Shown one piece after another: positions 41,387 to 50,548 of a DNA stretch of 64,000 nt. The notes beneath the pieces were generated by a model. That model was not told where the DNA came from, ran no database searches, and saw only the letters and a list, made by a program, of their open reading frames with translations. How positions within the stretch are numbered: position 1 is the stretch's first letter; every line of letters begins with the position of its first letter. This DNA comes from Actinomycetospora sp. NBRC 106375 (GTDB lineage: Bacteria > Actinomycetota > Actinomycetes > Mycobacteriales > Pseudonocardiaceae): assembly GCF_030269665.1 (NCBI RefSeq), contig NZ_BSTS01000019.1:60248-124247 (forward strand). Direction: 5' to 3'. The position numbers and the translations under genes are program-made.

Positions 41387-42430
41387 TTGGCGCTCTACGC
41401 CCCGGAGCACGACGACCTGCGGGCGGCGGTGCGCGGGCTGCTGGAGAAGGCGGCCGACAGCGCCGCGGTCCGCCGCACCGTCGCCGCCGGCGGGTTCGAC
41501 GCAGCGCTGTGGCAGCGGATGAGCGGCGAGCTGGGGCTGGCGGGCCTCGCGATCCCGGAGGAGCACGGCGGGTCCGGCTACGGCCCGGTGGAGCTCGGCG
41601 TGGTCCTCGAGGAGATCGGGCGGGCGAACCTGCCGTCGCCGTACCTGACGACGGTGCTCGCCGGCGTGGCCCTGAGCACGGCCGGGGCGGCCGACGACCT
41701 GCTGCCGGTCGTCGCGGCGGGTGAGCGGCTCGCGACGGTCTCCTTCGGGACCGGGTGGACCCTCGACGGCGACCGCGTGACCGGCCTGGTCGACCACGTC
41801 CCGGACGGGACGACGGCCGACCGTCTCGTGCTGGTCGGCGCTCCCGGGGGCGTCGTCGTCGACCTCGCCGGCGCCGACCGCAGACCGCTGCGGACGATGG
41901 ACCTCACGCGCGGGCAGGCGCGGATCACGCTCGCCGGCGCCCCGGCGCGGCCGTTCGCGGCGCCGCACGGCTGGGCCGGGCGCGTCGGGGCCGTCGCCGC
42001 AGTGCTCGTCGCGTGCGAGCAGGTCGGCGGGGCCGACCGCGTGCTGGAGACGGCGAGCGCGTACGCCGGCGAGCGCGTGCAGTTCGGCCGGCCGATCGGC
42101 TCCTTCCAGGCCGTCAAGCACCTGCTGGCCGACATGCTCGTCGCCCTCGAGCTCGCGCGGTCGACACAGCAGCACGCCCTGGGCCTGCTCGCCGCGCCCG
42201 GGGCCGATCCCGCGGCCGTCGACGCCGCCGCCCGCAGCGCCCGCGTCGCGTGCTCGCGGGCGTTCGTGCAGATCAGCAGCGACGCGATCCGGGTGCTCGG
42301 CGGCATCGGCTACACCTGGGAGCACGACGCGCACCTGTACTTCCGGCGCGCGCGGGCGTCCGCCGCGCTCTTCGGCGCCGGGGACGATCTCGACCGCCTC
42401 GCCACCCACGCCGGGCTGGTGCCCTCGTGA
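41387..42430 (+). CDS. Acyl-CoA dehydrogenase, small-subunit type
   Basis: A 347-residue acyl-CoA dehydrogenase. LAIPEEHGGSGYGPVELGVV is the N-terminal signature, YAGERVQFGRPIGSFQAVKH the FAD-contact segment, and VLGGIGYTWEHDAHLYFRRA the C-terminal motif. The best start is TTG 41387, two bases after the thiolase stop; no ATG fits. The stop overlaps the next dehydrogenase (GTGA). Adjacent paired, unequal dehydrogenase genes in actinobacteria often encode alpha2beta2 enzymes such as those of sterol side-chain oxidation, and this pair fits that pattern. Confidence 0.88.
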   Translation: MALYAPEHDDLRAAVRGLLEKAADSAAVRRTVAAGGFDAALWQRMSGELGLAGLAIPEEHGGSGYGPVELGVVLEEIGRANLPSPYLTTVLAGVALSTAGAADDLLPVVAAGERLATVSFGTGWTLDGDRVTGLVDHVPDGTTADRLVLVGAPGGVVVDLAGADRRPLRTMDLTRGQARITLAGAPARPFAAPHGWAGRVGAVAAVLVACEQVGGADRVLETASAYAGERVQFGRPIGSFQAVKHLLADMLVALELARSTQQHALGLLAAPGADPAAVDAAARSARVACSRAFVQISSDAIRVLGGIGYTWEHDAHLYFRRARASAALFGAGDDLDRLATHAGLVPS

Positions 42431-43617
42431 CCGACGACTTCCGGCGGCGCTGCGCCGCGTTCTTCGCCGCCCACGGGCAGCACCCCGAGGCGGTCCCGAG
42501 CCGCTCGCGCGACCCCGCCGCCTACGTCGCGGCCGCGCGGGATCACCAGCGCGCCCTGCACGGGGCCGGGCTCGCGGGCATCACGTGGCCGGCGGCCTAC
42601 GGAGGCCTCGGCCTGGGACCGGAGTTCCGGCGGGTGTTCGACGAGGAGGCGGCGGGCTCCGAGACCTTCGCCGATCTCTTCACCATCGGGTTCGGCATGT
42701 GCGGGCCCGTGCTGCTGGCGCTCGGCACCGAGGAGCAGCGGCGTCGCCACCTCCCGCCGATGCTGCGCGCCGACGAGGTGTGGTGCCAGCTCTTCTCGGA
42801 GCCCGGCGCGGGCTCCGACCTGGCCTCGCTGTCCACGGCGGCGACGCCGGACGGCGACGGGTGGGTCGTCACCGGGCAGAAGGTGTGGACCACGTACGCC
42901 CACCACAGCGACCGCGGCCTGCTGCTCGCGCGCACCGACCCCGGCGTGCCCAAGCACCGCGGCCTCACGATGTTCGTCGCCGACATGGCCGCGCCCGGGA
43001 TCACCGTGCGGCCGCTGCGCCAGGCCACCGGCGACGCCGAGTTCAACGAGGTCTTCCTCGACGACGTCCGGCTCGGGCCCGACGACGTCGTCGGCGAGGT
43101 CGGGGGCGGCTGGCGGGCCGCGACCCTGATGCTGGCCAACGAGCGGGTCGCGCTGAGCGACAACCCGATCGGCTCGCCGGTCACGCTCGACGCCGTCGTC
43201 GCCCTGGCCCGCCGCCACGGCCGCGCGGACGACCCGGTGGTGCGCCGCCGCCTCGGCGAGGCCTACGTCGCCCAGCAGGAGGTGGACCTGTTCGCCCGCC
43301 GGATCGCCGCCGAGGTCCGGGTCGGCAACGACCCCGGGTCGCTCGCCTCGGTCGGCAAGCTCGCCGCGGCGCGCGTCGCGCGGCAGGTCGCGGCGCTGGC
43401 CCTCGAGATCGCGGGCCCGGAGGCCGTCGCCTGGGATCCCGACGACCCCGACGGCGGGCTCTGGGCCTACGGCGAGCTCTACGCGCCGTCGCTCTCGATC
43501 GCCGGCGGCACCGAGCAGATCCAGCGCACGATCCTCGGCGAGCGCGTGCTGGGCCTGCCGCGCGAGCCGCAGGCGGACAGGGACGTCCCGTTCCGGGACC
43601 TGCGCCGGTCGGGGTGA
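42427..43617 (+). CDS. Acyl-CoA dehydrogenase, large-subunit type
   Basis: A 396-residue acyl-CoA dehydrogenase. GITWPAAYGGLGLGPEFRRV, QLFSEPGAGSDLASLSTAA, GQKVWTTYAHHSDRGLLLAR and the C-terminal SIAGGTEQIQRTILGERVLG are family motifs. Where many members have a catalytic Glu in a Y-E-G-T motif, this protein reads I-A-G-G-T. The base may thus sit elsewhere or in the partner subunit. GTG 42427 overlaps the stop of the first dehydrogenase. Confidence 0.9.
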   Translation: MTDDFRRRCAAFFAAHGQHPEAVPSRSRDPAAYVAAARDHQRALHGAGLAGITWPAAYGGLGLGPEFRRVFDEEAAGSETFADLFTIGFGMCGPVLLALGTEEQRRRHLPPMLRADEVWCQLFSEPGAGSDLASLSTAATPDGDGWVVTGQKVWTTYAHHSDRGLLLARTDPGVPKHRGLTMFVADMAAPGITVRPLRQATGDAEFNEVFLDDVRLGPDDVVGEVGGGWRAATLMLANERVALSDNPIGSPVTLDAVVALARRHGRADDPVVRRRLGEAYVAQQEVDLFARRIAAEVRVGNDPGSLASVGKLAAARVARQVAALALEIAGPEAVAWDPDDPDGGLWAYGELYAPSLSIAGGTEQIQRTILGERVLGLPREPQADRDVPFRDLRRSG

Positions 43618-44087
43618 CGGGTCACGAGGGCAGGTCGTAGACCGTTGCGTCGTCAACAATATTGGTGCAACCCCGGAAGATCGCGACATCCACTGACCGG
43701 AGCAGCCACCGCACGTTCCTGACCTGCGACGATGCGTGGCGGGAGGGATCTCCCGGGCCTCCTGCCCCGCGTCGCGGGGCCCGACGTACCCGGTCTGACC
43801 GGACTCGGAGCCGAGCGCCGGGTCCGTCCATCGGCACCGGCGTCCGCAGGCGCAACGTCTCCTCACCATCGTCGGGCCCCGCGAGGATGCGGGGTCGTCG
43901 AGTGGGAACGGCGACCTCGCTGTCACGGACATCAGCGAGGCGTACCCCGTTCTCCGCCGAGACCGGATTCGCGATCAGCCCTGGCCTTTCGCCATGGCTC
44001 GATCGTTACGATTCTGTGATCCGTTGAGCCGGTCCCCGGGGCCTTCTCACGGCCGCCGTTGTCGGGGGTCGGTTCTACCGTCTTCGT
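43618..44087. other. 470-base gap without a convincing gene
   Basis: No open frame here has family-like sequence or a good start. The only notable element is the AT-rich palindrome CAATATTG at 43657-43664 within TCAACAATATTGGTGCAAC, unusual in this GC-rich DNA and possibly a regulatory site. The promoter of the downstream DUF222-HNH gene must lie in this stretch. Confidence 0.5.
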
Positions 44088-46211
44088 GTGAGCATTGACC
44101 ACGATGTCCGGTCCGGCCTCCCGGCCGCGCTGGACGCTCTCGCCCCCGGGGCGGAGCTGGTCGCCGCCCTCGAGGAGCTCTCCCCCGCCGCGCTCACCGG
44201 CGACGACCTGGCGGCCTACCTGCGTGCCTGCGCGCGGGAGCAGAGCCGGGGCACCGCGCGCGTCCTCGACGCGATGCACCACCTGGGCCGCGCCCGGGCC
44301 GACACCACCGTGCGCCTCGCCTCGACCGACGAGTTCTCGGGCGACGAGGTCTGCGGCGTGCTCGGGTGGTCGCGCACGATGGCCGATCGCAAGCTCGACC
44401 TGGCCGACGACCTCGCGGTCCGGCTGCCCGAGGTGGGCGACGCGCTCTGGGAGGGCCGGCTCGACGAGCCCAAGGCGACGCGGTTCTGCGAATGGACGCG
44501 CGATCTCACCGACGAGCACGCCCGCGCCGTCTGCGAGGAACTGATCGCCGAGGCTCCCGGGATGCCGGTGGGCGAGCTGATCCGGCGCATCGAGAAGAGC
44601 GCCGCGTCCATCGATCCGGAGTGGGCCGAGCGTCGCGCGAAGCGCGCCCAGAAGCAGGCGCGGGTGATGCTCTCGTCCAACCCGACGGGCACCGCGACCC
44701 TGGCGGTCTGCGACGTCTCGGCCCCGTCCGGGCTGGCGATGCGCGATCGTGTCGACGCCCTGGCCGCCGCCGTTCGCGCCTTGGGCGTGCTGATCCCGGT
44801 CGGCACCCTGCGCGCCGCGGTGGCCGAGCGGCTCCTCGACGGCTCCATGGCCGGTGTCGACGACCACCGCGTGGCCCTCATCCTCGCCGCCGAGTACCAC
44901 CAGGCCGGCCAGCCGGCGCCGGACGACGATCCGGATCCGGACGAGGGCGGCGGCGGTCCGAGCGGTGACCCGGACGACGACCCGGACGAGGACCCGGACG
45001 ACGGCCCGGACGACGGCCCGGACGACGGCCCGGACGACGGCCCGGACGAGGGCCCGCACGGGCCGGCCGGGCCGGATGACGGACCCGCGGACGGCGGCCC
45101 CGATGGCGGCGCTGCTGACAGCCCCGGTGACGACAGCCCCGGTGACGACAGTCCTTTGGACGACAGCCCATGTGACGGCTCGGACGATCACGGCGCAACA
45201 TCCGATGGCCCGAGCGATGATCCGCTCGAGGGTGCCCGCGGGCAGGGCGTCCTTGACCTCCCTGATCTCCCCGATCCCACCGTGATCGGGCCGGAACGCG
45301 GGCCGGGCGGCATCCGGACCGGGACCTGCGAGGTCCGGCTGCGGCTCACCACCGCCCTCGGGCTCGACCGGTTCCCCGGCTGCGTCCCTGGTTACGGCAC
45401 GGTGCTGGCCCACGACGCACGGACGCTGGTCCTGCGACACCACGACGGCGAGTGGCGCGTCGTGCTCACCGACGACGACGGCCGCCTCGAGCACCTGTTG
45501 CTGGCCCGACGACGACCGCGCCGACCACCCGGCCCCGGGAGCCGTGATGATGCTCGGCACCGGGGGACAGGGGCACAGCCTCGCACCACGATCGTCGAGC
45601 TCCAGGTCCCGACGATGGTACTGGCTGCCCTGAACCCCGATGATCACGGCGACTGGGGCCCGCTGCTCACCGAGCTCCAGCAGCGGCTCCGTGACCTCGG
45701 CGACCGAGCACCAGGGTCGCCGCCGCCCGAATCGGCCGCCGATCTCGCCCGCCGCCGGCCCCGCGCCGAGGTCGCGCGCTGGCTCCAGGTCCGCGATCGG
45801 CACTGCGTCGCGCCCTGCTGCCGACAGCCCGCCCACAAGGCCGAGCTCGACCACACCCTGGACCGTGCGCTCGGCGGCCCGACCGCGTCGTGGAACCTCG
45901 GCGTCTGGGACAAGCACCACCACCGCGCCAAGCACCGCGCCGGCTGGCAGGTGCGCCAGCCGCGGCCCGGACACTTCGCGATCCGCACGCGCGCCGGCGT
46001 CCACCACACGACCAGGCCGAAACGCATCATCGACCCGCTGCCCGAGCCTCGCCCCACCGCTCGGCCGCGCCCGCTGCCGGACGATCCGATGTGGGACCCC
46101 GACGAGGGCGACCCGTTCGACCGACGCCACCGGCCTACGGTCGCGGCGACCACCCCGCCGATCCCGGCCGGCGCCGTCACGCACCCGGCCGACGACCCGC
46201 CGCCGTTCTGA
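44088..46211 (+). CDS. DUF222/13E12-type protein with HNH endonuclease domain
   Basis: A 707-residue protein of the actinobacterial DUF222-HNH (13E12 repeat) type. The helical N-terminal domain contains LGWSRTMADRKLDLADDLAV and ARVMLSSNPTGTATLAVCDV. The C-terminal HNH motif is CVAPCCRQPAHKAELDHTLD, then NLGVWDKHHHRAKH. Between them (about residues 280-395) is an acidic low-complexity insert of Asp-Pro-Asp/Gly units, encoded by seven 12-bp DNA repeats at 44967-45050 and by SPGDD repeats. Members occur in many copies per genome and may be mobile nucleases; function is unproven. Confidence 0.88.
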   Translation: MSIDHDVRSGLPAALDALAPGAELVAALEELSPAALTGDDLAAYLRACAREQSRGTARVLDAMHHLGRARADTTVRLASTDEFSGDEVCGVLGWSRTMADRKLDLADDLAVRLPEVGDALWEGRLDEPKATRFCEWTRDLTDEHARAVCEELIAEAPGMPVGELIRRIEKSAASIDPEWAERRAKRAQKQARVMLSSNPTGTATLAVCDVSAPSGLAMRDRVDALAAAVRALGVLIPVGTLRAAVAERLLDGSMAGVDDHRVALILAAEYHQAGQPAPDDDPDPDEGGGGPSGDPDDDPDEDPDDGPDDGPDDGPDDGPDEGPHGPAGPDDGPADGGPDGGAADSPGDDSPGDDSPLDDSPCDGSDDHGATSDGPSDDPLEGARGQGVLDLPDLPDPTVIGPERGPGGIRTGTCEVRLRLTTALGLDRFPGCVPGYGTVLAHDARTLVLRHHDGEWRVVLTDDDGRLEHLLLARRRPRRPPGPGSRDDARHRGTGAQPRTTIVELQVPTMVLAALNPDDHGDWGPLLTELQQRLRDLGDRAPGSPPPESAADLARRRPRAEVARWLQVRDRHCVAPCCRQPAHKAELDHTLDRALGGPTASWNLGVWDKHHHRAKHRAGWQVRQPRPGHFAIRTRAGVHHTTRPKRIIDPLPEPRPTARPRPLPDDPMWDPDEGDPFDRRHRPTVAATTPPIPAGAVTHPADDPPPF
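44967..45050 (+). repeat. Seven tandem 12-bp repeats inside the DUF222-HNH gene
   Basis: Units GACCCGGACGAC/G (three) and GGCCCGGACGAC/G (four) follow without gaps and encode D-P-D-D/E and G-P-D-D/E. Multiples of three keep the frame. Likely expanded by slippage. Confidence 0.9.
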
Positions 46212-46303
46212 TCAGTTCTGATCATTGCTGCAGCGTCACATCCGACGCGGTGTGGCGGCCTAGACTGGAGCCTCGTGACGCTCGACGGGACGGCCTGAGG
46301 CCT

Positions 46304-47494
46304 GTGCTCAGGGCCCGACGACCGTCCGGCGCGACCTTCACCACGGCGTCCGTCTCGCTCGTCGCCGTCTGCGCCGCGGCCGGGGTCCCGGCGCCGCTCT
46401 ACGTCGTCTACCAGCAGGCCGACGGCGTCTCGACGGTGGGGCTGACCGGCGCCTTCGCCGTCTACATCCTCCCGCTGCTGGCTGCCCTGCTGTGCTGCGG
46501 CAGCCTCTCCGACCACCTCGGCCGGCGGTGGGTGTCCGTGCCCGCGCTGCTCGTCGGCGCAGCCGGCTGCCTCGTGCTCGCGACCGTGGACTCGGCCGCT
46601 CCCCTGATCATCGGGCGGGCGATCCAGGGGCTCTCGATCGGGCTCGCCCTCAGTGCGCTCGGCGCCTTCGTGGTCGACCTGGCGCCCCCGTCGCGTCCGG
46701 GCCTGCCCGGCGCGATCACCAGCGGGGCGCCGCCGGGCGGCATCGCGATCGGCGCCCTCACCTCGGGGGTCGCGGTGCAGCTCGCGCCGGACCGTGCGCC
46801 GGTCCTGTCGTTCCTCGTCACGGCCGGCGTCCTGACCGCCGCAGCCGCGGCCGTCGCGTTCCTGCCGGAGACCGTCACGCGCACGCCCGGCGCCCTCCGC
46901 TCGCTGCGCCCGGTGGTCCGGGTCCCGCCGACGGCCCGCGCCGTGTTCCCCGCGGTGTGCCTGCTCGTCGCCGCGACGTACGTGCTCGGCGGCTTCACCC
47001 AGGCGCTGGCCCCGTCGATGGCGGTGTCGGTGCTGGGTCGCCACGACCTGTTCAGCGGCGCCCTCGCGGTCGCCGTCTACCACCTCGCCGGGCCCGTGGC
47101 CGGGCTCGGCGCCAACCGCTTGCGCCCCGTGCGGGCCCTCGCCGGCGGCGCGACCGTGCTCGTCCTCGGGATCGCCGGCTACGTCGCGGCGATCACCGTG
47201 GGCAGTTTCGCCGCCTACATCGCCGCCGCGGTCGTCGCGGGCGCGGGCTTCGGCGTCGCCTTCGCCGGCGCCATGCGGGTCCTGCTGGAGCGGAGCCCGG
47301 AGGGCACGCACGCCGGCACCCTCGCCGCGATCTACCTGTTCTGCTACTTCGCGGCCGCGGTCTCCAGCCTGCTCGCCGGGGTCGCGGTCGAGGTCTGGGG
47401 CCTGGCCCCCGTGGCGACGGTGCTCTGCGGGCTCGTCGCCCTCATGGTGGGAACCGGCGCCACCGGGTCGGTGCTGCGGATGCGGGCCGGTTAG
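46304..47494 (+). CDS. MFS transporter
   Basis: A 396-residue major-facilitator protein with about 12 helices. The loop between helices 2 and 3 has the family motif SLSDHLGRRWVSVPALLVG, and GRAIQGLSIGLALSALGAFV follows. The C-terminal half includes FGVAFAGAMRVLLERSPEGT. Start GTG 46304; upstream sequence in frame belongs to the DUF222 gene and its spacer. Substrate unknown. Its stop overlaps the end of the convergent flavin oxidase by four bases. Confidence 0.88.
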   Translation: MLRARRPSGATFTTASVSLVAVCAAAGVPAPLYVVYQQADGVSTVGLTGAFAVYILPLLAALLCCGSLSDHLGRRWVSVPALLVGAAGCLVLATVDSAAPLIIGRAIQGLSIGLALSALGAFVVDLAPPSRPGLPGAITSGAPPGGIAIGALTSGVAVQLAPDRAPVLSFLVTAGVLTAAAAAVAFLPETVTRTPGALRSLRPVVRVPPTARAVFPAVCLLVAATYVLGGFTQALAPSMAVSVLGRHDLFSGALAVAVYHLAGPVAGLGANRLRPVRALAGGATVLVLGIAGYVAAITVGSFAAYIAAAVVAGAGFGVAFAGAMRVLLERSPEGTHAGTLAAIYLFCYFAAAVSSLLAGVAVEVWGLAPVATVLCGLVALMVGTGATGSVLRMRAG

Positions 47495-48879
47495 AGCCGC
47501 AGCACCCCGAGCACCCCGTCCGGGTCGTGGCGCTGCTGCAGCGCGCGGAGTCGCGGCAGGTTGTCGCCGTACGCGGCCGCGATCTCCTCCTCCGCGTCGG
47601 GACCGGGACGCACCTCGACGCCGTAGACGCCCAGCGTGTGGTCCGCGAGCGCGCGCACCGTCTCCCTGGCCCATCCCCGGCAGGCGTCGTCGTCGGCAGA
47701 TTCGGTCCAGATCGCATTGAGCGGGACGTTCCACTCGCCGGAGCGGCCGCGGAACGCGGTGGCGGTGTCGTCGACATCGGCCAGGGCACCGCCGGTGTGC
47801 TGGAAGTCGATCCGGCAGGCTCGGGTGGGTGCCGCCCGGATCCGCTCGGCGAGGGTCCCGGCGACCGCGGCGTCGAGCGTCGGGCCGGTGAAGACGGACT
47901 TGCCGAAGAACGACCCTCGCGGTCCGTCGCCGGCCCGGGGCAGGCGGACGGGGTCCGGCTCGGCGCCCCCGTCGCCCGGGATCGCGAACTCGGGCAGGCC
48001 CGCCAGGTACCGCCCGCTCGTCTCCGACCGGTAGAGCGGGGCGGAGCCGGCGACCGCGGACGCCGCCGCGCGGGCCCGCGCGATGGCGGCCTCCTGCCCG
48101 CTCGCGCACGCGGTGTACACGAACAGCACCGGTGCGTCGGGCGCGAGCGGCGACCACCCGAGAACCGCACCCATCGTGGTGTCCCGCGGTAGCTCCGGGG
48201 CGACACGGAAGTAGGTCGCGAGCGCATCGATCCCGACCACCGCACGGTCCACCCACATCGCGCCGAGCTCGTGGGTCCGCAGGACCGCCGAGGTGACGAC
48301 GCCGACGGACGGCGCGCCTCCCCGCACGGCCCACCACAGGTCGGACTCCTCCCCCACACTCCGGTCCGACAGCGACATGACGTCGCCGGACGGGAGCACC
48401 AGCTCGACCTCGACGAGATGGTCGAGCGTGAGGCCGAGCGACCGTGTCAGGTACCCGACGCCGCCCAGTGTGGCGAGTCCGAGACCGGCGTGGCCGACGA
48501 TCCCGACCGGCACGACACGGCCGGCCGGCGCGAGGGCCTCGAGCATCGTCCCCATCGTCGCCCCGCCCTCCACGACGACCCGGTCGGCGTCCGGGCGGAC
48601 GCCGGCCAGACAGGCCGAGAGGTCGAGCACGACGGCGTCGTCGGCGACGCAGTTCGAGCTCAGCCCGCCCCCGCGGACCGTGACCCGGGCGCCGGTGGCC
48701 GTCGCCACCTTCATCGCGGTGGCCACGTCGTCGACGGTGCGGGGCGTGACGACGCACGACGGGTGCCGCCGTGACGCCGCGGGGAAGAAGACCCGTCCGA
48801 GCCGGTCGCGGTAGCCGGCCGACCCCCGCTCGTGCACCTGCGGGCCCAGGGCGGCCCGCAGGTCGCCGACCGCGCTCAC
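47491..48879 (-). CDS. FAD-linked oxidase (BBE-like)
   Basis: A 462-residue oxidoreductase of the PCMH/berberine-bridge-enzyme type. The FAD-binding part has SCVVTPRTVDDVATAMKVAT, VRGGGLSSNCVADDAVVLDL and GHAGLGLATLGGVGYLTRSL. The C-terminal BBE tail is AAAYGDNLPRLRALQQRHDP. In most BBE enzymes the first motif is R-x-G-G-H with His bound to FAD; here Leu replaces that His, so a bicovalent flavin is unlikely. The GTG start overlaps the stop of the ABM membrane protein (GTGA). Substrate unknown. Confidence 0.85.
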   Translation of the reverse strand: MSAVGDLRAALGPQVHERGSAGYRDRLGRVFFPAASRRHPSCVVTPRTVDDVATAMKVATATGARVTVRGGGLSSNCVADDAVVLDLSACLAGVRPDADRVVVEGGATMGTMLEALAPAGRVVPVGIVGHAGLGLATLGGVGYLTRSLGLTLDHLVEVELVLPSGDVMSLSDRSVGEESDLWWAVRGGAPSVGVVTSAVLRTHELGAMWVDRAVVGIDALATYFRVAPELPRDTTMGAVLGWSPLAPDAPVLFVYTACASGQEAAIARARAAASAVAGSAPLYRSETSGRYLAGLPEFAIPGDGGAEPDPVRLPRAGDGPRGSFFGKSVFTGPTLDAAVAGTLAERIRAAPTRACRIDFQHTGGALADVDDTATAFRGRSGEWNVPLNAIWTESADDDACRGWARETVRALADHTLGVYGVEVRPGPDAEEEIAAAYGDNLPRLRALQQRHDPDGVLGVLRL

Positions 48880-49850
48880 GGCAGACTCCAAATCTCGACG
48901 GTGACGAGCCAGAAGACCACGGCGGCCACCGCGAGGAAGGCCACCGAGACGACCAGCCCGCGCACATCGGTGCGGGGCCGGTCGGCCTCGGGCCGCGGGG
49001 TCAGCCACCAGCCCAGCGCTCGCGTCACCCCGGGCATCACCACCCAGGTCAGCAGCGCGACCGACGCGACGTTGCCCACGAGCAGGCCCGCCCACAGCGG
49101 CGCCGACGGCCACAGTGCGCCGAGGCCCACGGTCAGCAGCACGACCGTCGGGTAGAGCCCGACGAGCACCGAGAGGGCCTGCTTCCACGACGGCGGGCCC
49201 GCGGTCACCCCGTCGCCGTCACCCACCGGGAACCAGCTGCCGAAGGCGCCCGAGATCGTGCGGAGCTTGAAGTCCCGGAACCGCTCGCCCTCGGCGAGCA
49301 GGTCGCGGCGGGCGTCGGACGCGAGCCAGAGCTCGAGGTCGTCCGCCGTGGCGAACCGGTAGACCGCCGTCCACTCGTCCTGCACGCCCGGCACCGGGCG
49401 GAACAGCTCCGACCCGAGGAACCCGGGAGACCGGCTCTCGGCGACGGTCATCCGGTGCTGCCAGTCGAGGAACGCGGCCTCGTCCCGCGCGGCGACGGGG
49501 TGGGAGACGACCACCGTCGCAGGCCGCGACCCCTCGCCCTCCCCCACCAGCACCTGCTGGCTCGGGAGCTCGTCGAGCAGGTCCGCGCCCTGCTCGACGA
49601 GCCGCCGGCGCTCCGGGCTGTCCAGCCACCGGCGCAGGTGCTCGACACCGTCGAAGCGGTAGACGACGGTGGCGTCGCCCTGCCGGTCGGCCGGGGTCTC
49701 CTCGGTCCCGAGGTAGCCGGGGAACGTCGCCGCCGCCGCGGTGAGGCCGTCCTGCCACCGGCGGTACTGCTCGTCGCGGCCGGCCTTCATCCGCTGCCCG
49801 ACCACCACGGTGGCCGGGCCGGCCTGGGTCGCCGCCTGCGTCTCGCGCAT
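48876..49850 (-). CDS. Membrane protein with two antibiotic-biosynthesis-monooxygenase-like domains
   Basis: A 324-residue fusion. Two ABM (dimeric alpha-beta barrel) domains lie at about residues 12-95 (VVVGQRMKAGRDEQYRRWQD) and 108-200 (VVVSHPVAARDEAAFLDWQH). They are followed by three membrane helices at about 225-245, 250-275 and 298-320. ABM domains are usually soluble dimers, so the tandem form would supply an internal dimer held at the membrane. It is coupled to the FAD oxidase and 28 bases after the deaminase gene. Activity, if any, is unknown. Confidence 0.85.
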   Translation of the reverse strand: MRETQAATQAGPATVVVGQRMKAGRDEQYRRWQDGLTAAAATFPGYLGTEETPADRQGDATVVYRFDGVEHLRRWLDSPERRRLVEQGADLLDELPSQQVLVGEGEGSRPATVVVSHPVAARDEAAFLDWQHRMTVAESRSPGFLGSELFRPVPGVQDEWTAVYRFATADDLELWLASDARRDLLAEGERFRDFKLRTISGAFGSWFPVGDGDGVTAGPPSWKQALSVLVGLYPTVVLLTVGLGALWPSAPLWAGLLVGNVASVALLTWVVMPGVTRALGWWLTPRPEADRPRTDVRGLVVSVAFLAVAAVVFWLVTVEIWSLP

Positions 49851-49878
49851 CAGGGCACCTGCGTCCGGGACGGCGCGA

Positions 49879-50445
49879 TCAGTAGGGGTGGCGGTCGGCC
49901 TTCTCCGACCACGCCGCGTAGGCCTCGGCGCCCAGGTCGGGGCGGAACTGCTCGACCTTGATGCGCCGCGCGTGCAGGGGGCGGGTGAAGTCCTCGTACT
50001 GGAACGCGTCGTCGAAGCCGATCGCCTTCGTGGCGTCGAGGTCGTTCGCGAAGTACACCGCGTCGAGGCGGGCCCAGTAGATGGCGCTCATGCACATCGG
50101 GCACGGGGCGCCGCTGATGTAGATCTCGTGGCCCATGAACATCCGGGCGCGCTCGGGCACGACGTCGGCCGAGCCCTCGGGACGCGGCACGAGCGTCAGG
50201 GTCGAGGTGTTGCGGTGGCTCGCGGCGATGGACGGGGCCTCGGGGTTGAGCACCGCCGCCGCCTTGCGCAGGGTCTCGATCTCGGCGTGGGCGGTCACGT
50301 CGCCGGTGAGCAGCACCCGGTTCTGGCCGCGCGCGACGATCTCGCCGTCCTTCGCGATCACGGCGCCGAACGGACCGCCCCACCCGTTCTCCACCGACTC
50401 CTTCGCGAGTCGGCACGCCTCGGCCATCAGTTCGTCGTGGGTCAT
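49879..50445 (-). CDS. Nucleoside/guanine deaminase family protein
   Basis: A 188-residue zinc deaminase. HAEIETLRKA supplies the Zn-binding His and catalytic Glu; SGAPCPMCMSAIYWARLDAV supplies the two Zn Cys. The AIYWAR segment and the acidic C terminus resemble guanine deaminase/cytosine-nucleoside deaminases more than tRNA-specific TadA. ATG 50445 was chosen, as longer frames run into the regulatory palindrome at 50549. It leads a leftward operon with the ABM protein and flavin oxidase. Confidence 0.9.
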   Translation of the reverse strand: MTHDELMAEACRLAKESVENGWGGPFGAVIAKDGEIVARGQNRVLLTGDVTAHAEIETLRKAAAVLNPEAPSIAASHRNTSTLTLVPRPEGSADVVPERARMFMGHEIYISGAPCPMCMSAIYWARLDAVYFANDLDATKAIGFDDAFQYEDFTRPLHARRIKVEQFRPDLGAEAYAAWSEKADRHPY

Positions 50446-50548
50446 CTCGGTACCTCCGGTGTCGGGGCATGCCGCGGCGACGACGCAGGCGTCGTCGGCG
50501 GAAGGAAAGTGGAGTCGGGCAATCGGACTAGTGCGTTCGTCCGTACGT

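Noticed and set aside
44967..45050. Tandem 12-bp repeats as a possible CRISPR array
   Set aside because: Units are contiguous, have no spacers and encode a continuous acidic insert.
45644..48967. 1107-residue frame on the minus strand
   Set aside because: Shadow across the DUF222-HNH, MFS and flavin oxidase genes with no coherent sequence.
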